NCBI GenBank assembly: GCA_038232455.1
Contig: JBBSHU010000158.1
Coordinates: 1 to 5,529 of the forward strand
Length of the DNA: 5,529 nt
Source of the DNA: DATAQC01 sp038232455
Lineage (GTDB): Bacteria > Actinomycetota > Acidimicrobiia > Acidimicrobiales > AC-14
Direction: 5' to 3'
Part shown: positions 1-5,009 of the stretch, in pieces
Position numbering within the stretch: the first letter of the stretch is position 1
Layout: the number at the start of each line of letters is the position of its first letter
Notes under the pieces: model-generated
Told to the model about the DNA's origin: nothing
The model's input: only the letters and a program-made list of their open reading frames with translations
The model's database searches: none
Position numbers and translations under genes: made by a program

Positions 1-1886
1 CGCACCTGGTGGCCGGCGGCCTCGTCGACCAGGCGACCGACCTCGGCGCCGTCGATGGTCTCGTTCCGGAGAAGGGCACTGGCCACCGCGTCGAGGCCGG
101 AGCGGTGGCGCCGCAGGACCTCGCGGGCCCTGTCCTCCTGCTCACGCAGGATGCGCTCGACCTCCTCGTCGATCACCCGGGCCGTCTCGTCGCTGTAGTC
201 GCGGTTGTGCATGAGGTCCTCGCCGAGGAAGACCATGCCCTGCGAGCCCCAGGCCATGGGCCCGACACGGTCGCTCATGCCCCATTCCCGCACCATCTTG
301 CGGGCCAGCTCGGTGCATCCCACCAGGTCGTTGTTGGCGCCGGTGGAGATGTTGCCGAAAATCAACTCCTCGGCGATCCGGCCGCCAAGACGGACCACCA
401 GCGAGTCCTGGATGTAGGGCCGCTGGTAGATGTGACGCTCCTCGAGCGGGAGCTGCTGGGTGTTGCCCAGCGCCATGCCCGACGGCAGGATCGTCACCTT
501 GTGCAGGGGGTCGGCGTGCTCCATGGCGTAGGCCAGCACGGCGTGGCCGCCCTCGTGGTAGGCGATGATCTCCTTCTCCTCGTCGGAGATGGCCATCGAC
601 TCCCGGCGCTGTCCCATGAGCACCCGGTCGCGGGCACCCTCGAAGTCCTGCATGAAGATCTTCTGCGATCCCCGGCGCACGGCGAACAAGGCGGCCTCGT
701 TCACCAGGTTGGCCAGGTCGGCGCCGCTCATCCCCGGGGTGCCCCGGGCAACCACGGACAGGTCGACGTCGTCGTCGAGCTTCTTGTCCTTGCTGTGTAC
801 CTCGAGGATGGGGAGGCGCTCGTCGAGGTCGGGGAGGGGCACCACGATCTGGCGGTCGAAGCGGCCGGGGCGCAGGAGGGCGGGGTCGAGGATGTCGGGG
901 CGGTTGGTGGCGGCCATCATGACGACACCCTCGGTGGCCTCGAAGCCGTCCATCTCCGACAGCATCTGGTTCAGGGTCTGCTCGCGCTCGTCGTGGCCAC
1001 CGCCGAGGCCGGCCCCGCGCTTGCGACCGATGGAGTCGAGCTCGTCGACGAAGATGATGCACGGCGCCTGCTTGCGGGCGGTCTGGAAGAGGTCGCGCAC
1101 TCGGGCCGCGCCCACACCCACGAACATCTCCATGAAATCGGAGCCGGTGATCGACATGAACGGCACACCCGCCTCGCCGGCCACGGCCCGGGCGATGAGG
1201 GTCTTACCGGTGCCGGGGGGCCCGACCAGGAGCACACCTTTGGGGATGCGGGCTCCGATGTCGCGGAACTTCTGGGTCTCTTTCAGGAACTCGACGACCT
1301 CTGTGATCTCCTGCTTCACACCGGTGTAGCCGGCCACGTCGGCGAACGTGGTCTTGGGCTTCTCGGTGTTGTACACCTTGGCCTTGGACCGGCCGATGGA
1401 CATGATCCCGGCCATCTGGCCCTGAGCGCGCCGGCTCATCCAGACCCAGAACCCTACGATCAGGGCGATCGGCAGGGCGTAGATCAGGATCGAGCCGAGA
1501 AGATTGGAGCTCGGACCGTGGAAATGGACCTGCACGTTCTTCTCGCGGAACAGGCTCAGATCCTCGTCGGGGATCTTCGCCGGACCGGTGGTGGTGAACG
1601 ACTTGCCGTCGATGGTCTTGCCGGTGATGTTGGACGAGTCGTTGGTGACGTCGATCTTGGCGACTTGGCCCTTGGTGACCTTGTCGCGGAACTGCGTGTA
1701 GTCGACGGCATCGGACTTCGACCGGGTCAACGACGGGGCCACCACCAGGGCAACCAGGGCCAGGGCGATCAGTCCCCAGACCACCGGGCGCGACCACCCG
1801 GAATGCCCGGGAAGGCCAGGTAGCCCACCTGGGCCCGAGCGGTCCCGGCGCGCGTCGCCAGGCGGGGGAGAGGGCTCGGAAGTCAC
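1..1886 (-). CDS. ftsH: ATP-dependent zinc metalloprotease FtsH (C-terminal tail cut off by window edge)
   Basis: Membrane-bound AAA+ protease that unfolds and degrades membrane and short-lived soluble proteins, working as a hexamer with its catalytic part in the cytoplasm. Reading the minus strand from GTG at 1886 gives 628 residues with no stop before the edge. A Pro/Gly-rich cytosolic N-terminus (1-33) is followed by TM1 (about 37-52), an extracytoplasmic domain (about 53-130) and TM2 (about 131-149). The AAA module has Walker A GPPGTGKT (222-229), pore loop FVGVG (255-259), Walker B IIFVDELD (277-284) and the second region of homology with arginines at RPGRFD (339-344). The M41 protease has zinc site HEGGH (444-448) and a third ligand, Asp520, in TGANNDL. 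HEGGH replaces the common HEAGH but keeps all ligands and the catalytic Glu445. Only the variable tail should be missing. GTG at 1886 was chosen over in-frame GTG at 1955 because a TANNNT box lies 7 bases upstream; the extra 23 residues would add nothing recognisable. Confidence 0.97.
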   Translation of the reverse strand, partial: MTSEPSPPPGDARRDRSGPGGLPGLPGHSGWSRPVVWGLIALALVALVVAPSLTRSKSDAVDYTQFRDKVTKGQVAKIDVTNDSSNITGKTIDGKSFTTTGPAKIPDEDLSLFREKNVQVHFHGPSSNLLGSILIYALPIALIVGFWVWMSRRAQGQMAGIMSIGRSKAKVYNTEKPKTTFADVAGYTGVKQEITEVVEFLKETQKFRDIGARIPKGVLLVGPPGTGKTLIARAVAGEAGVPFMSITGSDFMEMFVGVGAARVRDLFQTARKQAPCIIFVDELDSIGRKRGAGLGGGHDEREQTLNQMLSEMDGFEATEGVVMMAATNRPDILDPALLRPGRFDRQIVVPLPDLDERLPILEVHSKDKKLDDDVDLSVVARGTPGMSGADLANLVNEAALFAVRRGSQKIFMQDFEGARDRVLMGQRRESMAISDEEKEIIAYHEGGHAVLAYAMEHADPLHKVTILPSGMALGNTQQLPLEERHIYQRPYIQDSLVVRLGGRIAEELIFGNISTGANNDLVGCTELARKMVREWGMSDRVGPMAWGSQGMVFLGEDLMHNRDYSDETARVIDEEVERILREQEDRAREVLRRHRSGLDAVASALLRNETIDGAEVGRLVDEAAGHQV

Positions 1887-1899
1887 ATCCCCAATGGTA
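1887..1899 (-). promoter_or_regulatory. Putative leaderless promoter (-10 box) of ftsH
   Basis: On the minus strand TACCAT (1899 to 1894) fits the actinobacterial -10 pattern TANNNT and is separated by exactly 7 bases from the GTG at 1886. Transcription would therefore start at or next to the start codon. The GGGGA stretch ends only one base from the GTG, too close for a normal ribosome binding site, which supports leaderless translation. No clear -35 hexamer is visible. The 16 bases from the box through the GTG match the element before the CPBP gene (3945-3960) at 14 positions. Confidence 0.55.
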
Positions 1900-1963
1900 G
1901 GCCCTCGTCGGGACCTATCGGGCCCCGGGGGCCACCATCCGTCATCGGGGAGCACGCGCTGGC

Positions 1964-1976
1964 TAGCGTCAGGCGA
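1964..1976 (+). promoter_or_regulatory. Putative leaderless promoter (-10 box) of the DUF3499 gene
   Basis: TAGCGT (1964-1969) fits TANNNT and sits 7 bases before the ATG at 1977. The only purine-rich stretch near the start (AGG at 1971-1973) is too close to act as a Shine-Dalgarno, so a leaderless transcript is the simplest reading. No good -35 was found. The element shares the 90-base divergent spacer with the ftsH promoter, so one regulator bound there could affect both genes. Confidence 0.5.
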
Positions 1977-2210
1977 ATGGACCGCCAACGCCTCTGCAAC
2001 CGGCCGGCGTGCGGGACGGCGGCAGCAGCCTCCCTCACCTTCCAGTACGCCAATCGCCGGGTCTGGCTCGACGACCTCTACGACGACCCCGACCCCTCCA
2101 TGATCGACCTGTGTGCCCTCCACGCCGACCGTGTGAGTGTGCCCGTGGGCTGGTCGGGCGAGGACCGCCGGTCGATCAGCCCGGACATAAGCGAATCGCT
2201 GGCCGGCTGA
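1977..2210 (+). CDS. DUF3499-family protein, short form (putative Cys/His metal-binding protein)
   Basis: 77-residue soluble protein. Recognised from the DUF3499 pattern of actinobacteria: an N-terminal RQxC..PxC segment with an Ala-rich strand and a Tyr, then a central DLCxxHAxR motif followed by a Pro-x-GW turn. Here these are Cys7 and Cys12 (CNRPAC), TFQYA (21-25), DLCALHADR (44-52) and PVGW (56-59). Cys7, Cys12, Cys46 and His49 could form a single zinc site; that is an inference from spacing. As I recall, family members are usually longer (well over 100 residues), so this one appears to end soon after the core. The function of the family is not known. The start at ATG 1977 is supported by the TANNNT box 7 bases upstream and by the Cys motif beginning at once. 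The gene is divergent from ftsH and 67 bases ahead of the ABC ATPase gene, with which it may be co-transcribed. Confidence 0.8.
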   Translation: MDRQRLCNRPACGTAAAASLTFQYANRRVWLDDLYDDPDPSMIDLCALHADRVSVPVGWSGEDRRSISPDISESLAG

Positions 2211-2235
2211 CCCTGCTTCCGCGTCCGATCCAGGT

Positions 2236-2260
2236 CAGGCTGATCACCCGGGCTTCCCGG
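2236..2260. repeat. Hairpin-bearing intergenic repeat, copy 1
   Basis: The element reads CAG-G-CTGATC, two bases, then CCGGGCTTCCCGG (2248-2260). The last part can fold as a 5-bp stem with a CTT loop. It begins 26 bases after the DUF3499 stop. A second copy with the same blocks lies at 5036-5062. No T-run follows, so it is not a classical terminator. Its 3' arm overlaps the first two bases of the GGAGG ahead of the ABC gene, so it could mask that site. Confidence 0.4.
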
Positions 2261-2263
2261 AGG
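2259..2263 (+). promoter_or_regulatory. Candidate ribosome binding site of the ABC ATPase gene
   Basis: GGAGG ends 14 bases before the GTG at 2278, longer than the usual spacing. No TANNNT box lies at the leaderless distance from this start, and no other in-frame start lies upstream as far back as the DUF3499 gene. This is the best translation signal available for GTG 2278. Confidence 0.4.
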
Positions 2264-2277
2264 ACGACCGCCGCGCC

Positions 2278-3183
2278 GTGACCGATGTGATCGAGGTGCG
2301 GGGCCTGGTGAAGAGGTTCGGGTCGGTGGTCGCGGTCGGCGACCTGAGCTTCGCCATCCAGTCGGGGACGGTCACCGGCTTCCTCGGCCCCAACGGGGCC
2401 GGCAAGACCACCACCCTGCGGGCGTTGCTCGGGCTGGTCAACCCCACATCGGGCACGGCCACGGTTTTCGGTCAGCCCTACCGCAAGCTCCAGGACCCGA
2501 GTCGGCGCATCGGGGCGGCGCTGGAGGCGTCGGGCTTCCATCCCGGACGCAGGGCCATCGACCATCTCAGGATCGCCGCTCTCGCCGCCGGCATCGCCAC
2601 GGCCCGGGCCCGGGGGGCGCTGGCCGAGGTCGGCATGGAGCCGGCTGCCGAGCGGCGGGTGGGCGGGTTCTCGCTGGGCATGCGCCAGCGCCTGGCCCTG
2701 GCCGGAGCCCTTCTCGGCCAGCCCGAGGTGCTCGTGCTCGACGAGCCCGCCAACGGCCTCGACCCCGAGGGGATCCACTGGATGCGGGGTTTCCTTCGGT
2801 CCTACGCCGACCAGGGGGGAACCGTGCTGATCTCCAGCCACGTCCTGTCCGAAGTGGCCCAGACCGTCGACCACGTCGTGATCGTGGCAGGTGGCCGGCT
2901 GGTGGCCTCGGCCACACTGGCCGAGCTCACCGATCGCACGTCGGGTGGAACGGTTCGGCTGCGCTCCGAGCAGGCCGAAACCCTCCGGGACGCCCTCGTG
3001 GCCCGGGGGGCCACCGCCGCCCTGGCCGACGCCGATGCCGTGGTCGTCACCGGCAGCGACGCCCGGGACGTGGGCCGGATGGTGGCCGACACCGGCGTAC
3101 CCGTGTTCGAGATGACCACCGACGGGTCGAACCTCGAAGACGTCTTCCTCCAGCTGACCAGCTCCGATGTCGGTCAGCCGTGA
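2278..3183 (+). CDS. ABC transporter ATP-binding protein (BcrA/DrrA/NatA-like)
   Basis: 301-residue cytoplasmic ATPase that powers the permease encoded next to it. One nucleotide-binding domain is complete: Walker A GPNGAGKT (37-44), signature FSLGMRQRL (131-139), Walker B VLVLDEP (151-157) with catalytic Glu156, D-loop NGLDPEG (159-165) and switch His188 in ISSHVLSE. At the Q-loop the sequence is IGAALEASGFHPG, with Glu83 where many ABC proteins have Gln; this is a common feature of the BcrA-type export group. Residues from about 222 onward form the C-terminal extension usual in this group, ending with SNLEDVFLQLT. The stop overlaps the permease start (GTGA), so the two are translationally coupled and form one transporter. 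Family members export antibiotics, peptides or ions, or give self-resistance. The substrate cannot be told from sequence. Confidence 0.95.
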   Translation: MTDVIEVRGLVKRFGSVVAVGDLSFAIQSGTVTGFLGPNGAGKTTTLRALLGLVNPTSGTATVFGQPYRKLQDPSRRIGAALEASGFHPGRRAIDHLRIAALAAGIATARARGALAEVGMEPAAERRVGGFSLGMRQRLALAGALLGQPEVLVLDEPANGLDPEGIHWMRGFLRSYADQGGTVLISSHVLSEVAQTVDHVVIVAGGRLVASATLAELTDRTSGGTVRLRSEQAETLRDALVARGATAALADADAVVVTGSDARDVGRMVADTGVPVFEMTTDGSNLEDVFLQLTSSDVGQP

Positions 3184-3929
3184 TCTCATTGGTTCGCGCC
3201 GAGGTGCTCAAACTGCGCACCACGCGCGTCTTTTTCGGCCTGTGCGCGGCGGTGGCGGCGTTCACCATCCTGGGCGTGGTCGCAGGCATCCTGACGGCGG
3301 GCAACTCCGGGTCGCCGGCGCTCGGGAGCGCGGCGAGCGCGCGCAACATCTTCGGCAGCGGTGGCACGGCCGGGATCTTCGCCCTCGTCCTCGGCATCCT
3401 TGCCGTGACCGGCGAGATCCGCCACGGCGCGATCACCCAGACCTTCCTGGTCACACCCCGACGCCCGCGCGTCGTGGTGGCCAAGCTCATCGCCATGGTT
3501 GTCGCCGCCGGGGCCTTGGGCCTGCTGGCCTCGGTCATCACTGTCGCCGTGGCCTGGCCGTGGCTGGCGGCCAAGGACGTCGGCGTTTCCCTGCTCAGCT
3601 CCGACGTCGGGGCCGTGATGCTGTTGGGGATCGCCGGGACCGCCCTGTTCGGCGTCATCGGGGTGGGTGTCGGCGCCCTGGTCCGCAACCAGGTCGCGGC
3701 CATCGTGGGCGCACTCGTCTGGGAATTCGTACTCGAGAACATTCTCGTCGGTGTGGTGCCCTCGGTGGGAAAGTGGCTACCGGGCGCAGCCGCTCGGGGA
3801 TTGACCCGCGAGACACTCCAGAACGGGTCTCTGTTGCCGGCTTGGGGAGCGGCCCTGGTGCTCGTGGCCTATTGCCTGGCGTTTTCCATCGCCGGCGCGC
3901 AGCTCCTGATTCGCCGCGACGTCACCTGA
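3180..3929 (+). CDS. ABC-2 type transporter permease
   Basis: 249-residue integral membrane protein, the channel-forming partner of the upstream ATPase. A short cytosolic start (MISLVRAEVLKLRTTR) is typical of ABC-2 permeases, where the amphipathic E-x-x-K-L-R-T-T-R segment precedes TM1. Six hydrophobic segments are visible at about 17-40, 62-78, 99-126, 145-166, 170-193 and 221-244. Between the second and third lies the hallmark cytosolic loop GEIRHGAITQTFLVTPRR (78-95). The GTG start at 3180 overlaps the ATPase stop by four bases, implying coupled translation in a half-transporter dimer (two ATPases, two permeases). It ends in RRDVT, a common C-terminus in this family. No substrate-specific feature is visible. 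Confidence 0.93.
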   Translation: MISLVRAEVLKLRTTRVFFGLCAAVAAFTILGVVAGILTAGNSGSPALGSAASARNIFGSGGTAGIFALVLGILAVTGEIRHGAITQTFLVTPRRPRVVVAKLIAMVVAAGALGLLASVITVAVAWPWLAAKDVGVSLLSSDVGAVMLLGIAGTALFGVIGVGVGALVRNQVAAIVGALVWEFVLENILVGVVPSVGKWLPGAAARGLTRETLQNGSLLPAWGAALVLVAYCLAFSIAGAQLLIRRDVT

Positions 3930-3944
3930 TTCGGGCCCGCCTCA

Positions 3945-3957
3945 TACCCTTGGGGGT
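3945..3957 (+). promoter_or_regulatory. Putative leaderless promoter (-10 box) of the CPBP gene
   Basis: TACCCT (3945-3950) fits TANNNT and lies exactly 7 bases before GTG 3958. With the following TGGGGGT and GTG it matches the ftsH start region at 14 of 16 bases. It lies in the 28-base gap after the permease stop, so the protease gene may have its own promoter besides any readthrough from the ABC operon. No convincing -35 is seen. Confidence 0.55.
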
Positions 3958-4725
3958 GTGGAACCTCCGATGAGTCGACGCGCCGCGTCAGGGCACCGGG
4001 AAAGTCGTGCTGGCGAGGTCGGCACAGACACGTCGCCCGTACGTTGGGGTGTGACCTACGCCGGAGTCGGGCTCTTCGTTGGCCTGCTGCTGTCAAGCCT
4101 GGCTGCGGGGTTCTGGCTGGCGGTGACGGGGGAGAAGGATCTTTCCCTCGGCGGCCTGGCTCTCGACCAGGTAGGCCTGTGGGTGGGTCTGGCCGGTGCC
4201 GCAGTGTGGGCGTCGCGCGCCCACGGCTCCGGCCAACTGGCTGCCGACTTCGGCCTGCGCATTCGCCCCCTCGACGCGGTGGTGGGACCGATCGTGGGGG
4301 TGGTGGCCCAGGTCGGCCTCGTGAGCCTCATTTCCCTTCTCCTCGCCCCCCTGGTCGGTCACCCCCACGTCTCCCAGGAGGCCACCGACCTGGTGCGCAA
4401 GGCCCACGGCATCGGCCTGGTAGGCCTCGTCGTTTTCGTGGTCATCGGGGCACCGGTCGTCGAAGAGCTGTTCTTCCGGGGCCTGCTGTTGCGGGGCTTG
4501 AGGATACGGATGCCCGATGCGGTGGCGATAGCGCTGTCCTCGGTGCTGTTCGGGCTGGCCCATTTCCAGGGTGCGAGCGCCGGGGGTGCGGTCCTGGTCG
4601 TCAGCCTGTTCGCCTTCGGTGTGGTCCTCGCCGTCATGGCCGTCCGCAGCGACCGCCTCGGCCCCGGAATCTGGGCCCACGCGGCGTTCAATGCCTTCAC
4701 CGTGATCGTGCTCCTCGCCACCTGA
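3958..4725 (+). CDS. CPBP family intramembrane metalloprotease-like protein (Rce1/Abi family)
   Basis: 255-residue multi-pass membrane protein. After a polar, probably cytosolic N-terminus (1-30) there are hydrophobic segments at about 33-56, 69-85, 105-134, 152-168, 186-202, 208-228 and 236-253. The C-terminal half carries all three conserved CPBP motifs: EELFFR (169-174, the EExxxR motif), FGLAH (198-202, FxxxH) and HAAFN (241-245, HxxxN). These form the active site in the Rce1 fold, so the protein should be catalytically competent. Family roles include CAAX processing in eukaryotes and, in bacteria, bacteriocin maturation or immunity and membrane-protein processing; the substrate here is unknown. 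The start is GTG 3958, backed by a TANNNT box 7 bases upstream; ATG 3970 is a possible alternative but lacks a ribosome binding site. Its place after an exporter pair is suggestive of peptide handling but is not proof. Confidence 0.92.
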   Translation: MEPPMSRRAASGHRESRAGEVGTDTSPVRWGVTYAGVGLFVGLLLSSLAAGFWLAVTGEKDLSLGGLALDQVGLWVGLAGAAVWASRAHGSGQLAADFGLRIRPLDAVVGPIVGVVAQVGLVSLISLLLAPLVGHPHVSQEATDLVRKAHGIGLVGLVVFVVIGAPVVEELFFRGLLLRGLRIRMPDAVAIALSSVLFGLAHFQGASAGGAVLVVSLFAFGVVLAVMAVRSDRLGPGIWAHAAFNAFTVIVLLAT

Positions 4726-4740
4726 CGCCACCACCCGGCG

Positions 4741-4756
4741 AGAAATCTTCAGAAAT
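4741..4756 (+). repeat. A/T-rich direct repeat AGAAAT spaced one helical turn
   Basis: AGAAAT occurs at 4741-4746 and again at 4751-4756, a 10-base period, in otherwise GC-rich DNA. It lies just upstream of the sigma-28-like promoter, where an UP element or an activator site would be expected. It is short, so chance is possible. Confidence 0.3.
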
Positions 4757-4759
4757 GTC

Positions 4760-4787
4760 TCAAGTCGCGGCCTCGGGGCGTCGATAC
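4760..4787 (+). promoter_or_regulatory. Candidate sigma-28 (FliA/SigD/WhiG-class) promoter
   Basis: TCAA (4760-4763) followed after 16 bases by GTCGATAC (4780-4787) resembles the class consensus TAAA-N15-GCCGATAA. Seven of the eight -10 core bases from GCCGATAA are approached, with CGATA intact. Transcription would begin near 4794, giving a leader of about 35 bases that carries the Shine-Dalgarno of the zinc-ribbon gene. It is the only such element noticed in the window. The match is by eye, not scored. Confidence 0.5.
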
Positions 4788-4815
4788 GAAGCACAGCCTG
4801 GGAGGGCTTACGAAG

Positions 4816-4823
4816 AAGGGGAG
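4816..4823 (+). promoter_or_regulatory. Ribosome binding site of the zinc-ribbon gene
   Basis: AAGGGGAG lies 5 bases before ATG 4829 and 8 bases before ATG 4832. It overlaps the in-frame GTG at 4823, which argues against that longer start and for one of the two tandem ATGs. Confidence 0.7.
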
Positions 4824-4828
4824 TGCAC

Positions 4829-5008
4829 ATGATGTGTCCCACGTGTTGCGTGGACCTGAGCGAGATCCGGTTGCACCTGCGCGACGCCGACGTCACGCTT
4901 CGTGCCTGCGTGCGCTGCGAGCAGCGGTGGTGGGACCGCGACGGTGAGCCCGTGGCCCTCGACGAGGTCCTCGGTCTCATCCGGCCACCGGTGGCCGTTC
5001 AGGTTTGA
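4829..5008 (+). CDS. Small two-CxxC protein, putative zinc ribbon, function unknown
   Basis: 59-residue soluble protein I cannot assign to a named family. It opens with CPTCC (Cys3, Cys6, Cys7), has a charged middle segment (SEIRLHLRDADVTLRA) and a second pair CVRC (Cys27, Cys30), then EQRWWDRDGEPVALDEVLGLI. Two CxxC knuckles about 20 residues apart, each next to short strands, are the layout of a single-zinc ribbon; the WWDRDG segment after the second knuckle resembles small zinc-ribbon proteins that read like a nucleic-acid or protein adaptor. That fold is inferred. There is no signal peptide or membrane segment. The start is ATG 4829 or the adjacent ATG 4832, set by the Shine-Dalgarno. The gene stands alone behind a sigma-28-like promoter, unlike the leaderless genes around it, which hints at a motility or developmental regulon. 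The hairpin repeat follows its stop. Confidence 0.72.
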   Translation: MMCPTCCVDLSEIRLHLRDADVTLRACVRCEQRWWDRDGEPVALDEVLGLIRPPVAVQV

Positions 5009-5009
5009 T

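Noticed and set aside
9..1823. 604-codon open frame on the plus strand, opposite ftsH
   Set aside because: It is fully antisense to a clear FtsH. The His/Gly/Val/Asp-rich translation with no domain is typical of the mirror frame of a GC-rich gene.
2176..3189. 337-codon minus-strand frame opposite the ABC ATPase
   Set aside because: The plus strand encodes all ABC motifs in order. The antisense product is low-complexity and has no recognisable domain.
3167..3973. 268-codon plus-strand frame overlapping the permease
   Set aside because: It is Arg/Gly-rich and non-hydrophobic. The permease frame has six membrane segments and the ABC-2 loop motif.
4726..4740. CGCC-N7-GGCG hairpin after the CPBP stop as a terminator
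   Set aside because: The stem is only 4 bp and no T-run follows.
4044..4980. Long frames on both strands over the CPBP gene
   Set aside because: The CPBP frame carries EExxxR, FxxxH and HxxxN. The alternatives are Arg/Pro-rich shadows.
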